Of a stretch of 64,000 bases of DNA, positions 17,819-27,200 are shown one piece after another. The DNA lies in NCBI GenBank assembly GCA_026129905.1, contig JAHCHE010000016.1, positions 1 to 64,000 of the forward strand, written 5' to 3'. Position 1 is the first letter of the stretch, and every line of letters begins with the position of its first letter. This stretch comes from Bryobacteraceae bacterium (GTDB taxonomy: Bacteria > Acidobacteriota > Terriglobia > Bryobacterales > Bryobacteraceae). The notes beneath the pieces are model-generated. The model made no database searches. It worked only from the letters and a program-made list of their open reading frames with translations, and was not told where the DNA came from. The translations under genes and the position numbers were made by a program.

Positions 17819-19243
17819 TTATCTCCTCCGCCACCAGACGCTGACGCCGAGGCCGATCACCACCAGCGGCAGCAGCACCACCGACGCATAGAACACGCGC
17901 GACATCTGCTGGCGCGTCAGGCTCAGGCGCCGGTCCTGCGGTTCCTTCGGCCGGATCGAGATCAGGTCCTCGTCCGACGACAGCCAGTTCATCATGTTCA
18001 GCAGCAGGTCGCGGTTGCCGTTGAACCGGATCAGGTTGTTTGCCGCCCACCCGGAAGTGCCGGTCACCACAAACCGTCCCTCCCGCTTTCCGGCGTGCGC
18101 CTCGGCCCCCGGAGTCTCGGGCGGCGGTTGGCTCGCCTGGTCCTTGACCGTCACCGTGCCGGCCGCCCCGATCGTGAACGGCCCCTGCTTGGCCTTCGAC
18201 GGATCCAGCTTGATCTCCGCAGAGGACAGGTTCGTGGTCGCGAAGCTGTTCGGGCTGGTGGAAAACAGCTTGTCCACCGTCACGTTGTCCACCGTCTTGG
18301 TCTCCAGCGACCGCGTCAGCGGAAAGGCCGTCGCAATCGACCGCATGTCCCGCACAATCGCGTGCGATTCGTAGTCGGTCACCAGCGGTATCGCCTCGCT
18401 CAATCCGAACAGGCTGCCGATCCCGCTGGCGTCCAGCACCAGGTTCTTGTTCAGCGTCACGCCCCAGGATTCCAGCAGTTTCGCCAGCTCGGCGTTCTCT
18501 CGGACGTCTTCCTTGCCTACCGCCAGCGGCGGGTCCAGCATGACCAGCGCGCGCCCGCCGCCCTCGACATACTTCCTGATCGCGTCCACCGCGGGTTGCA
18601 GGTAGTCGAAGCGCGGTCCCCCGACGATCAGGACCGTGCAATCGGCCGGAACCTCCGGCTTCTGCAGCAGCGAGATCGTCTCGGTCGTATAGTTGTTGTT
18701 CTCGATCGCTTCCTTCATGCTGGAATAGCCCCGCGAATCCGAGTCGTCCAACCCGTGCTCGCCGCTTCCCTGCACGATGCACGCTTTGCGCTGCCCGCCC
18801 TTCAGCGCGCGGATCAAAGCGTTGGTCACTTCCTCTTCGGTGACCGATTTCGCCTCTTCGCGGCGCTCCCCGGTGTCCACGAATACCGTGCCGTAACTCC
18901 GCACGCCCGCCGCGCGAGCCACCTGCGGCTTCTTGTCCGGGTCGATGAACTCGACGGTCAATTTCGTCGACAGGTTGTCGTAGCGGTCCAGCAGGTCCCG
19001 CGCCTCCGCGAACCGGCCCGTCTGGTTGAAGTAGGTGATCTTGACGTCGCGTTGCAGCCCCTTCACTATCTTTTCCGTCTGGTCGGAAAGACTGAAGCGC
19101 TTGTTCGAGGTCGAATCGTACGACTTGTTGTAGCGCTGGGCCAGGAAGTTCGCCACCGACACCACGGCCAGGATGATCGCTATATAGAGCGCCACGTAGG
19201 CCGTGTACTTGGTTTGTCTCGCCTTAAGCCAGTTCAGATTCAT
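17819..19243 (-). CDS. GldG-family auxiliary ABC transporter protein
   Basis: 474 residues with an N-terminal membrane helix (YVALYIAIILAVVSVANFLA), a long extracytoplasmic domain of the GldG/ABC_transp_aux type (for example ITYFNQTGRFAEARDLLDRY, the VQGSGEHGLDDSD motif and GGRALVMLDPPLAVG), and a C-terminal helix (FYASVVLLPLVVIGLGVSVWW) followed by RRR. It starts immediately after the permease stop with no intervening base. In Bacteroidetes, GldA-GldF-GldG support gliding motility; in other phyla the same trio is a general ABC exporter of unknown substrate, which is the safer reading here since no other gliding genes are present. Confidence 0.88.
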   Translation of the reverse strand: MNLNWLKARQTKYTAYVALYIAIILAVVSVANFLAQRYNKSYDSTSNKRFSLSDQTEKIVKGLQRDVKITYFNQTGRFAEARDLLDRYDNLSTKLTVEFIDPDKKPQVARAAGVRSYGTVFVDTGERREEAKSVTEEEVTNALIRALKGGQRKACIVQGSGEHGLDDSDSRGYSSMKEAIENNNYTTETISLLQKPEVPADCTVLIVGGPRFDYLQPAVDAIRKYVEGGGRALVMLDPPLAVGKEDVRENAELAKLLESWGVTLNKNLVLDASGIGSLFGLSEAIPLVTDYESHAIVRDMRSIATAFPLTRSLETKTVDNVTVDKLFSTSPNSFATTNLSSAEIKLDPSKAKQGPFTIGAAGTVTVKDQASQPPPETPGAEAHAGKREGRFVVTGTSGWAANNLIRFNGNRDLLLNMMNWLSSDEDLISIRPKEPQDRRLSLTRQQMSRVFYASVVLLPLVVIGLGVSVWWRRR

Positions 19244-20011
19244 TTATGCCCTCCACCGCAGAGATTCCATCGAGCGCGCCGTCAGAAACAGCCCGACGAA
19301 AATCACCGAGATGTAAAAAATCGCGTCCTTGGTGTCCAGCACGCCCTTGGCGAACGGCTCGAAGTGCGTCACCACCGAAAGGTAGGACATCACTTTGGCC
19401 CACGCCGTCGTCTCGTACGCGCTCACCCAGTCGAACACCCACAGCAGCAGGCACGCGGCGAATGTCGCGATGCCGGCGATGATCTGGTTCTTGGTCGTCG
19501 TCGAGATGAACGTGCCGATCGCCAGCAGCGCCCCCCCTTGCAGGAGCAGCCCAAGGTAGCCCACCAGCATCGGCCGCCAGTCGGGCTGGCCGTAAATGAA
19601 CAGCACCGCCATGTTCAGCGCCGAGATCGCCAGAATCGACGCGTACAACACCAGCGCCGCCATCCATTTCCCGAGGATGATCTCGACGTCTCGCACCGGC
19701 GAGGTCGCCAGCAGCTCGATCGTGCCCGACCGCTTCTCCTCGGCGAACAGCCGCATCGTGATCATCGGGATCATGAACAGCCCGATCACGCTGACGTTCA
19801 TCAGCACCGGCCGCACGATCCACTCGTTGATGTCCATGGGCATACCGCGCCCCATCATCTGCGATTCCATGCCCCGGCTGACGAAAATCGCCGTCGCGAC
19901 ATAGAAAAAGTAGCCGGCGATCAGCGCGAAAAACGCCATCACGCCATAGGCGATGGGGGAGGCGAAATAGCTCCGCAGTTCCTTGCGGCAGATTACCAGA
20001 ACGTTTTTCAT
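19244..20011 (-). CDS. ABC transporter permease, GldF/ABC-2 type
   Basis: A 255-residue ABC-2 type membrane protein with about six transmembrane segments, beginning with VICRKELRSYFASPIAYGVM, a start typical of GldF/NosY-like permeases. EEKRSGTIELLATSPV is the conserved cytoplasmic loop that contacts the ATPase. The ATG overlaps the stop of the ATPase gene (ATGA), implying coupled translation. It forms the channel of the Gld-type ABC complex with the ATPase upstream and the GldG-like protein downstream. Confidence 0.92.
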   Translation of the reverse strand: MKNVLVICRKELRSYFASPIAYGVMAFFALIAGYFFYVATAIFVSRGMESQMMGRGMPMDINEWIVRPVLMNVSVIGLFMIPMITMRLFAEEKRSGTIELLATSPVRDVEIILGKWMAALVLYASILAISALNMAVLFIYGQPDWRPMLVGYLGLLLQGGALLAIGTFISTTTKNQIIAGIATFAACLLLWVFDWVSAYETTAWAKVMSYLSVVTHFEPFAKGVLDTKDAIFYISVIFVGLFLTARSMESLRWRA

Positions 20012-20982
20012 TGCGCCGTTGCTCCTGTTTCGGGCTGGTCCGTCGCCGTCAGTTGCAGGAAGATTTCCTCCAGGCTGAGCGACGAGGCGTGCAGTTCGTA
20101 GAGGTCCCAACCCGCCTGGACCACCGAACGGGCGACGTCGCTGCGCACCGAGCGCCCTTGCGCGCTCTCCACCTCGAACCGGTGCCGGCTCGCCTTCGTC
20201 TCGCGAAACATCACCCGCGTCACGCCGTCCACCTGCTCCAGCCGTTCCTGGATGCGCGCCGGGTCCAGGTCCCCGTTCGACGACGCCACTTCGACGGCCA
20301 CCGTCTCCGAGCCGCGCAGCCGGTGCGTCAGGCTATCCACCGAATCGGTCGCCACCAGCCGGCCCCGGTGGATGATCACCACCTGCTGGCAGGTCTGCTC
20401 CACTTCCGGCAGGATGTGCGTGCTGAGGATGATCGTGTGGCTGCCGGCCAGGTTCTTGATCAGCTTGCGCGTTTCATTGATCTGCTTCGGGTCCAGCCCG
20501 GCGGTCGGCTCGTCGAGGATCAGTACGTCCGGGTTATGAATGATCGCTTGCGCCAGCCCCACGCGCTGGCGGTAGCCGCGCGACAACTTGCTGATGAGTT
20601 TGGTTCTTACGTCGCCGATGGCGCACCGTTCGATCACTTCATCGATGCGCGCCTTCAAAGCGGCCTTGGAAACTCCCTTCAGCCGGCCCACGAAGTTCAG
20701 GTACTCGATCACTTCCATTTCGGGGTACAGCGGAGGGGTTTCCGGCAGGTACCCGATTCGCTTCTTCACCTCGAGGGGTTGCTGCATAATGTCGAATCCG
20801 GCGACGCGCGCCGAGCCCGCCGTCGGCGGCATGAAGCAGGTCAAGACCCGCATGGTAGTGGTCTTACCGGCCCCGTTGGGACCCAGGAATCCGACGATTT
20901 GCCCTTTTTCGACCTCGAAGGAGATGTTGTCGACCGCCACGGTACGCGCGTAGCGCTTGGTCAGACCTTCGACTCTAATCAT
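20008..20982 (-). CDS. ABC transporter ATP-binding protein, GldA-like
   Basis: A 324-residue ATPase: Walker A GPNGAGKTT, Q-loop near YLPETPPLYPEM, signature LSRGYRQRVGLAQA, Walker B ILDEPTAGLDP and H-loop STHILPEVEQ. A C-terminal extension of about 100 residues after the ABC fold (AVEVASSNGDLDPARIQERL onward) is normal for CcmA/GldA-type subunits. It is the first gene of a tight run of four (ATPase, permease, GldG-like, DUF4340), which probably continues into pncB-pncA. The region upstream is about 200 bases long and holds short tandem repeats and hairpins belonging to the end of the neighbouring VOC gene. Confidence 0.94.
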   Translation of the reverse strand: MIRVEGLTKRYARTVAVDNISFEVEKGQIVGFLGPNGAGKTTTMRVLTCFMPPTAGSARVAGFDIMQQPLEVKKRIGYLPETPPLYPEMEVIEYLNFVGRLKGVSKAALKARIDEVIERCAIGDVRTKLISKLSRGYRQRVGLAQAIIHNPDVLILDEPTAGLDPKQINETRKLIKNLAGSHTIILSTHILPEVEQTCQQVVIIHRGRLVATDSVDSLTHRLRGSETVAVEVASSNGDLDPARIQERLEQVDGVTRVMFRETKASRHRFEVESAQGRSVRSDVARSVVQAGWDLYELHASSLSLEEIFLQLTATDQPETGATAQ

Positions 20983-21101
20983 AGTTGCTCTCAGAACAGA
21001 GATAGTTGGAATGAACGCGCCTCAAGCGGGGGTCCGCTCAGGCCCAGATTGAACTTGTGCAAACTTCATCATAATAAAAACCGCATCGAACCAGTGTCAA
21101 C

Positions 21102-21155
21102 GCTTCTGGCTTCCTCAGCTCCCGGCTTCCTCGGCTTCTGGCTTCCTCGGCTCCC
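21102..21155. repeat. imperfect short tandem repeat
   Basis: gcttctggcttcctcagctccc occurs twice with one base changed (a to g), separated by ggcttcctcg, so the core ggcttcctcggct recurs about every 15 bases. It lies in the gap between the ABC operon promoter region and the VOC gene terminator. No coding potential; function unknown. Confidence 0.7.
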
Positions 21156-21156
21156 A

Positions 21157-21189
21157 CATCCCGCAGGGATGTCAAGAGCGAAGCTCTTG
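21157..21189 (-). terminator. double hairpin after VOC gene
   Basis: Two adjacent perfect stems: CATCCC-gca-GGGATG and CAAGAGC-gaa-GCTCTTG, separated by one base, beginning two bases after the stop codon of the VOC gene on its strand. Both have three-base loops. No T-run follows, so this may be a 3'-end stabiliser or a Rho-dependent end rather than a classical intrinsic terminator. Confidence 0.55.
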
Positions 21190-21191
21190 CT

Positions 21192-22007
21192 CTATGCGCT
21201 GTGGCCCCGTTCCGCCAGTTGCACGGTCAGCCCGTCCGGATCGGGGAAGTAAACCCGGTTGGCCGTTCGCCGCGGCTTGTACCCGTTATCGATCAGCGTC
21301 TTCATGACGCGGTCCACCTGGTAGTCGTCCACGGTAAAGCAAAAGTGGTCCAATCCGCCGCCGTCGCGCCGGAACATCGTCAGGAAGTCGCCTCCCACGT
21401 CGAGAAAACACGACCCGCTGTCCTGGCTCATCAGCCGCAGACCGAATAGCTTCTGGTAGAACTCGCGGGAGAGATCGAGATCCCGGACGCGAATGGCGAC
21501 GTGGTTGATGTCGAAGCCTTGGAACACGGAATCCGGCTTGCGGTCGGCCGCGTAAGCGGCGCCGATCTGCTCCCTTCGTTCCTCCGGCGCGCTGAGGCGC
21601 ACCTGGTTGCCGTCCGGGTCCGCGACGACAATCGAGCCGCCCTCCTTCTCCTGTGGGCCGTAACCGCCGTCCTTCAGCTTCGCGGCCGCCTCCCGGCTCT
21701 CGAACCCTTTTACCGCGATCGCGAAATGCAACAGCCCCGGCCGGTCGCTGTTCACCAGCGTGAAGTAGTCCTTCTCGAGGCCAAGCGCGCATGAGCGCTC
21801 ATCCTGCTGGAGCGTCCGCGCGCCAAGCAACTTCCGGTAGAAGGCCCGGGACCGATTGGGATCGGCCACCGCCAGAGCCATGTGGTTGATTTCCACCACC
21901 GGAAACAGGCCTTGCGCCGCACGCGCCCCGCCGCCCAGCGCGCCCGCTCCGATGAGCGAACCAATCCAACGTCTCCGGCTCCTGATCCCCAAAATATGTT
22001 GCGACAT
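21192..22007 (-). CDS. Exported two-domain VOC (glyoxalase/dioxygenase-fold) protein
   Basis: A 271-residue protein with a twin-arginine-like leader (RSRRRWIGSLIGAGALGGGA) and two vicinal-oxygen-chelate domains: EINHMALAVADPNRSRAFYR (about 42) and DINHVAIRVRDLDLSREFYQ (about 165), each with the expected H near the first strand and an E/Q later. The second domain ends VYFPDPDGLTVQLAE. The ATG follows GGGGGAA. VOC proteins bind a metal and act as glyoxalases, dioxygenases or resistance proteins; which one cannot be told. Export of a VOC enzyme via Tat is unusual but recurrent in this lineage. It stands alone, with hairpins at its 3' end. Confidence 0.85.
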   Translation of the reverse strand: MSQHILGIRSRRRWIGSLIGAGALGGGARAAQGLFPVVEINHMALAVADPNRSRAFYRKLLGARTLQQDERSCALGLEKDYFTLVNSDRPGLLHFAIAVKGFESREAAAKLKDGGYGPQEKEGGSIVVADPDGNQVRLSAPEERREQIGAAYAADRKPDSVFQGFDINHVAIRVRDLDLSREFYQKLFGLRLMSQDSGSCFLDVGGDFLTMFRRDGGGLDHFCFTVDDYQVDRVMKTLIDNGYKPRRTANRVYFPDPDGLTVQLAERGHSA

Positions 22008-22185
22008 GGTTCCCCCCGCTTGACCCGAATTATACCGGAGGCGAAGGGACGCCGGGGCGGAAGGCGCCCAATCCGAAACGATAGCCGGCAATCGGAATCG
22101 ATTGGCGGCGCGCCTCCAGGCCGGACCTAACTGCTTAATATCTCGCAACTTTGTCGGTGGGGACGGAGTTGCCCTTCCTCCCGGC

Positions 22186-22422
22186 ATGAAACCAAGGCGG
22201 ACAAAAGGAAGTCGGGTCCTCGGACTTGCGCTTCTTGGCGCTCTGGCCGTTGCCGTGAATTCTCCCGCCGGGGATATCTCCTGCGCGCGGGCCTTCCGGT
22301 CGATGGATTCCTATGTGCGTTCTGTGGTGGAACCCGAAATCGCCGGTCGACCCTTGTGGGGCTGGGAGTGCCATTTCGAAAAACAGCCTCAACGAATCAG
22401 CCGTTTTGTCCTGGCGCCGTAA
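22186..22422 (+). CDS. small exported protein, hypothetical
   Basis: A possible 78-residue protein with a plausible signal peptide (charged start, then VLGLALLGALAVAVNSPAG) and a short mature part with two cysteines and EKQPQRISRFVLAP at the end. I do not recognise it. There is no strong ribosome-binding site (ctcccggc before the ATG). The opposite strand is also open here, so this is a weak call based only on the leader peptide. Confidence 0.35.
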   Translation: MKPRRTKGSRVLGLALLGALAVAVNSPAGDISCARAFRSMDSYVRSVVEPEIAGRPLWGWECHFEKQPQRISRFVLAP

Positions 22423-22566
22423 GCGCGATCCGGCTCCTCAAGAGGGCGGACGTTGACGATAAGTCAAGTGAGTTCAAAAGACTCCGAGCGGCCCTGAAGA
22501 CGGCGGCGAGAATGGCCGATGAATTGCTACATGAGAAGCGTAACACGGACGGGAAGGGAGGCCACA

Positions 22567-22758
22567 ATGAACACCAGGACTTACGTACAGGGATGCGGGT
22601 ACCATGAGATGGCCTACGCTCCACCCGAGGTAGTCGCCCAGTTCCTCGCCGCCCGCGGATTTCGGGTCGAGGTGATTCCGCTGGATGGCGCGTCGGCCGC
22701 CACGGACCGCCTTCGCAGCGCTCTCGTGCGGGTCACCAAGGGCGCGCAGGAGAGCTGA
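22567..22758 (+). CDS. 63-residue hypothetical protein
   Basis: A small acidic-to-neutral protein, not recognised. It is preceded by GGGAGG five bases before the ATG, the best ribosome-binding site in this gap. The sequence (YHEMAYAPPEVVAQFLAARG, then FRVEVIPLDG) looks like a short alpha/beta fold with no cysteine motif beyond a single C and no membrane segment. The gap upstream (22008-22566) otherwise holds only the weak exported candidate. Confidence 0.5.
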   Translation: MNTRTYVQGCGYHEMAYAPPEVVAQFLAARGFRVEVIPLDGASAATDRLRSALVRVTKGAQES

Positions 22759-22786
22759 AGCCGGCTGGGGCACGGCAGATCTGGGG

Positions 22787-23455
22787 TCAGTTCAGCTTCT
22801 TTCGGAAAATCAGAATGTGCTGCCTGGGCAACTCGTGCAGCGCTTTGTCCAGAATGAAGCCCTGAGGCGCCAGTTCCCGGCGCGCCTGCTCGATGGTCAT
22901 CTTGTGCTCCTCTCGAATCGGGATCGCGGGATCTTCCTTGCGGTATTCGAGGAGCACAAGCCGGCCGTCGGGCTTGAGCGCCGCGCGGATCGCATCCGTC
23001 ATCGGCTCGGGCCGCGAAAACTCGTGGTAGACGTCCACCAGCAACGCGAGATCGATCGAACCCACAGGGAGCCTGGGATCGCTCTCCGTCCCGAGGACCG
23101 GTTCAACGTTCGATAGCCCTTCCCGCCGCGCATTCTCCTTCAGCCGCGACAGCATGCCGGGCTGAATCTCGTTGGCGTAGACTTTCCCTTCCGGACCCAC
23201 TCGCCTGGCAAGCCGGATAGTAAAGTACCCAACGCCCGCCCCGATATCGGCGACCACCATGCCCGGCGCCACGCCGATCAAGTCCAGCGCCATTTCCGGC
23301 CGCTCTTCTTCCTCCCGCTCGGCGCGTTCCAGCCAGTCGGCGCCGCCCATCCCCATCACCGGCGCGATCTTGCGCCCGGTCACCGGGTGCGTGCCCTGCG
23401 CCCAGAGGCCGCCGGCCAGGATCGAGACCGCAACAAGCCCGCCCAGAGTTCGCAT
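22787..23455 (-). CDS. Class I SAM-dependent methyltransferase with signal peptide
   Basis: A 222-residue Rossmann methyltransferase: motif I VVADIGAGVGYFTIRLA, an acidic residue after the second strand (YANEIQPGM), DLALLVDVYHEF and LKPDGRLVLLEYR. The N-terminus is an apparent secretory leader (MRTLGGLVAVSILAGGLWAQ) followed by HPVTGRKIAPVMGMGGADW, a conserved start in acidobacterial relatives. A secreted SAM enzyme is puzzling because SAM is cytoplasmic; the leader could be an anchor or the true start could be internal, although no good internal ATG with a ribosome site is evident. The substrate is unknown. Confidence 0.88.
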   Translation of the reverse strand: MRTLGGLVAVSILAGGLWAQGTHPVTGRKIAPVMGMGGADWLERAEREEEERPEMALDLIGVAPGMVVADIGAGVGYFTIRLARRVGPEGKVYANEIQPGMLSRLKENARREGLSNVEPVLGTESDPRLPVGSIDLALLVDVYHEFSRPEPMTDAIRAALKPDGRLVLLEYRKEDPAIPIREEHKMTIEQARRELAPQGFILDKALHELPRQHILIFRKKLN

Positions 23456-23554
23456 TTTTCTCAGGGTAACCCGACCGGCCTAAACGGCCGAGCGGGATCA
23501 GGGGCCGGAGGCCGGAGCCGCCAGCCGCCGTGGCGTACGCTCGCAGCGTGCCGA

Positions 23555-23572
23555 GTTCACACTCGTGTGAAC
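23555..23572. promoter_or_regulatory. 18-bp perfect palindrome, possible operator
   Basis: GTTCACAC-TC-GTGTGAAC, arms of 8 bp around a 2-base centre, about 100 bp upstream of the exported methyltransferase gene. Size and symmetry fit the site of a dimeric regulator. No matching second copy was noticed in the window. Confidence 0.4.
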
Positions 23573-23665
23573 TTCTGCGCCGGCAAACCAATAGAACTCC
23601 ATAATCACCGGAGGCGGCGGAACGACTTCCCGGCTTCAACGAGGAGGGCGCTCGCACGCGCCGGT

Positions 23666-23793
23666 TCAAGCGGCGCCTTTCAGTGCCTTCGCAACCATGT
23701 CGGGAAAACGGTCGATCACCGGGCGATTTCCCCTTTCTGTCGCTCGGTGAGCGGTTTGCCGAGAAGTTCCTCTTCACGGAATCGTTTCAGCAT
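23666..23793 (-). pseudogene. small frameshifted gene remnant (about 42 codons)
   Basis: Starting from an ATG with GGA upstream, the frame reads MLKRFREEELLGKPLTERQ then KGEIAR and hits TGA; one base further the adjacent frame continues VIDRFPDMVAKALKGAA and stops. Joined, they give a charged helical peptide of about 42 residues. The composition (LTERQKGEI) faintly recalls short antitoxin-like proteins, but there is no toxin gene beside it. It lies directly before the receiver-domain gene's end. A sequencing error is possible. Confidence 0.35.
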
Positions 23794-23820
23794 AGAGTTT
23801 CCTTTCGTGGCGAGTGGCCT

Positions 23821-24246
23821 CTAGCGCGATTCCTGCGGGACGGGAGGCTGCCACGCCGAACGGCTCACATACCGTACGCCCGACAATGCCGAGCGGATCG
23901 CCGCCGCCAGTTCGGTCGCCGCCCGAGGCTTAGAAACGTACGCCTTTGCCCCGATCCGAAAGGCTTCTTCGACATAAGGTCGGCCGGTGTGGACGCTCAG
24001 AAACACGATTACGACCTCCGGATGCTTCGCGCTGATGCGCCGCGCCGCCTCGAAGCCGTTCATCCCGGGCATCGTGACGTCCAGAATCACGGCGTCCACC
24101 GGCTGGCAGTCGACCGCGGCCACCACGTTCCGTCCATTGGCGAACGTCCCGGCCACGTCGAATTCGTCGCGCAACAGCAGCGTGAGCGCCTCCGTCACGA
24201 TGCGGTGATCGTCGGCCAGGAAAACACGCGGCCGCCCTTGGCTCAT
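23821..24246 (-). CDS. Single-domain response regulator (receiver only)
   Basis: 141 residues forming one receiver domain: acidic pair in VFLADDHRI, phosphoacceptor aspartate in AVILDVTMPGMNG, threonine/serine in IVFLSVHTG and lysine in AYVSKPRAA. NarL-type spacing is present but there is no DNA-binding domain; about 20 residues follow the receiver. Its ATG overlaps the TGA of the CheB-CheR-kinase gene (ATGA), so it is almost certainly phosphorylated by that kinase. Output must be through protein contact. Confidence 0.9.
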   Translation of the reverse strand: MSQGRPRVFLADDHRIVTEALTLLLRDEFDVAGTFANGRNVVAAVDCQPVDAVILDVTMPGMNGFEAARRISAKHPEVVIVFLSVHTGRPYVEEAFRIGAKAYVSKPRAATELAAAIRSALSGVRYVSRSAWQPPVPQESR

Positions 24247-27200
24247 CTGAGATCTTCGGACGTCCCTGCCGGTTCTTCGCCCAGCGGCACCTTCACCGTG
24301 ACTTGCGTCCCCTCCCCGGGCTTGCTCCGCCATTCGATCGTTCCCCCAGCCAGATGGACTCGCTCGCGCATGCCCACCATTCCTAAACCGGCGCCTACCA
24401 CGGTTTCGGGATAGAAGCCGCAGCCTGAGTCCCTGACAATCAGCTCGAGTTGCCCTCTTTCGAATGCCAGCGCCACGCTGGCCTGTTTCGCCCCCGAGTG
24501 CTTGGCCGCATTGCGTAAGCTCTCCTGTACGACGCGATATGCGGTCAGGGCGACCGGCGGGGGGAGTTCGCCCGGTATGCCGTGGTGGGTAAACCGGACC
24601 TGGATCCGCTCGCGGCTCGAGAACTCGTCACAGTATCCTTGCAACGCCGGTACCAACCCCAGCAGATCGATGACGGTTGGATGCAGTTGATACGCGATCC
24701 GGCGCACATCCTCCGATAGCGCGGCCACATTCTTTCGGAGATCCTCGAGGTGCCGCAACGCCTCGTCAGGATCCTTGCGCATTTGGATGCTCTCAATATT
24801 GAACTCCAGCAGCGCCAGCCGCTGATTCATTTCGTCGTGCAGTTCGTGCGACAGCCGCCGCCGCTCTTCTTCCTGCGCCATGAGGAGCAAAGCGCGAGCG
24901 TTCGCGCTGCTTATTTCGGCCGGCAAGGTGGCGATGGCGGCGGATTCGGCTACCCGCATTACGGGATCGACGTCGATAAACACCATCACGACGCCGTCAA
25001 TCTTGTTGTCTTCGGTTCGGTAGGGCCGGATCCGCAGCGAATAGGCGCGCCCGTCCGGATCGGCTACCTCCACGACCTTCGGAGTCAGGTTCTCCACTAC
25101 TTCGGTAAGTTCCTTTTCCAGATGGGGCACGGAAATCCGCAGATTGATATCGCGGATCGGTCTTCCCACATCGGAGGGTATGAGGTTGAGGGTTTTCTCC
25201 GCCACCGGGGTAAACCGCCGGATCCGCAGATCGTTGCCCAGGATCAGGATCGGCATGTTGACGTTCGCCAGCAGGTTCAGCAGATCGTTGCCCACCTGCG
25301 CCAGTTGCATGTTGCGGTTCTGCAACTCCTCGTTGACCGTGTTCAGCTCTTCGTTGGTGGACTGCAACTCCTCCTTCGCCGTCTCCAATTCCTCGTTGGT
25401 GCTCTGCAGCTCTTCGTTGCTGGACTGGATCTCCTCGGTAGCCGATCGCAGTTCCTCCTGCGCGGCCTCCTGGTCTTCGATAATCGCCTGGAGGTACTCC
25501 TTACTGGCGGCCAATTCGTGGCGCAACTGCTCGTTCTCTTCAATCAGGCGTTTGTCCTCGCCCGCGCGGCGCCGGCCTTGCTTCGGCGGCGCCTCTTCCG
25601 GAACCAATTCGAACAGTACCAGGAGCTTGCGGGCGCCGGCGGAGGATCGCCGCAGCGGAATCACTTCGATGTTAACCAGTTTCGAGCCATTGGCAGCGAA
25701 GTGCACCCGCTCGCGCCGTACCGGGGCGTTCTGCTTGCGCGCGCTGGCAATCGCCGTTCTCACTTCCACGGTGAGCCCTTCCTTCAGCATCCGCAACAGG
25801 TTCAAGCTGGCCACGCCGGCCGCGGGCGCCAGGAACGCGCTGGTCTGGCCGCGGAACTGCAGGATGTTGAGATCCTCATCCACCAGCACGCCGGGCGGCG
25901 CATACCGGGCCAGAACCAGCCGGTCGGCTTCGCGCTGCAAATCGTATTCGGAAACGGGCTCGGGCTTTCGCCGCGCTTCGGCCCGTTCCGCGAGGACCTG
26001 CTCGACAGGAAAATCGAGCGCCAGCCGGCCGGGCGCCGGCTTGCGTTGGTAGATCTTGTGTTTCTTGTCAAAGAGTTGAAACAGTTCGGAGTGGTGGCCG
26101 ACCGTTTCCGACGAACCCAGCAGCAGATAGCCGTTCGGCTTCAAAGCGTAGTGGAACATCGGGATGATCCGATCCTGGAGGCCAGGCCCCAGGTAGATCA
26201 GAACGTTCCGGCAGCTTACGAAATCGATCCGGGAAAAAGGCGGATCCTTCGCCAGATTGTGGCGGGCGAAGATGCACAGCTCGCGAACGCGCTTGTTGAT
26301 CTGGTATCCGGAATCGCTCTTGACGAAGAAGCGGCGCAGACGGTCCGCCGAAACGTTCTGCGCGATGCTCATCGGATACACTCCGGCGCGGCCTTTTTCC
26401 AGGGCGGATTCGCTGATATCGGAGGCGAACACCTGGAGGTTGGCTTCGTTGGCCTGGTCGCCCAGCGCTTCCAACATCGCGATCGCGATGGAGTACGCTT
26501 CCTCGCCAGTCGAGCAGCCCGGGACCCACACCCGGATTTCGGGTGACTGCCGCCGCTGGTTGATGAGACGCGGGAAGATGTTCTTAATGAGTGCGGCGAA
26601 AGCCTCTGAGTCCCGAAAGAACTCGGTGACGTTGATCAGAATATCTTCGTACAGCGCCTGCACCTCGGCCGGTTCGCTGCGCACCAGCGTGAGGTAGTTC
26701 TCCAGACTGTCGATGCGCCGCAACACCATCCGGCGCATGATGCGGCGGCGCACGGTGCTCGCCTTATACTGGCTGAAATCGACGCCGGTCCCGCCGCGGA
26801 GAACGCCGAGAATTCGATTGACGGCGTCGGCGCCGTCGGCCGGCGGTTCCTTGGCCTCCTCCGGCTCCGCCGCGATGTAGGGATGGTCCCCAAGACGCAA
26901 GAGTTCCCGTACGATCTCGGTCGGCGAACGGACGACGTCCACCCAACCCGCGGCGATAGCGGTCCGCGGCATGCTGTCGAATTTGGCCGTATGCGGGTCC
27001 TGTGCGAACGTGATGCCGCCTTCGGCCTTAATTGCCTTCAGGCCCAGCGTTCCGTCGGGAGCGTTGCCCGAGAGGAGAACGCCGATTCCGCGCGATCCCT
27101 GGTCATCCGCCAGCGAGCGGAAGAAAATGTCGATACTGGTGAACTGGCCGCCGACCACTTCGCGAGGGCCCAGTTCCAGCACTCCATTGACGACGGAAAT

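Larger units (their letters stand above)
23456..23820. other. 365-bp intergenic region
   Basis: No intact gene is seen here. It holds an 18-bp palindrome and a small frameshifted reading frame, both listed separately. The rest is GC-rich with short internal repeats (ggccggaggccggagccgcc) and no recognisable RNA. Confidence 0.6.

Noticed and set aside
16460-20101. 1213-codon open frame opposite the Gld/DUF4340 operon
   Set aside because: Extremely arginine-, leucine- and glutamine-rich without motifs, antisense to four recognised genes.
16466-20982. Gliding motility genes
   Set aside because: Only GldA/F/G-like components with DUF4340; none of the gliding-specific secretion or lipoprotein genes is present, and such trios are common in non-gliding bacteria.
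22135-22392. Minus-strand frame opposite the small exported candidate
   Set aside because: No leader, motif or ribosome-binding site.
22356-22607. Small plus-strand frame ending in the 63-residue gene
   Set aside because: No ribosome-binding site at any start and it overlaps a better small gene; left out.
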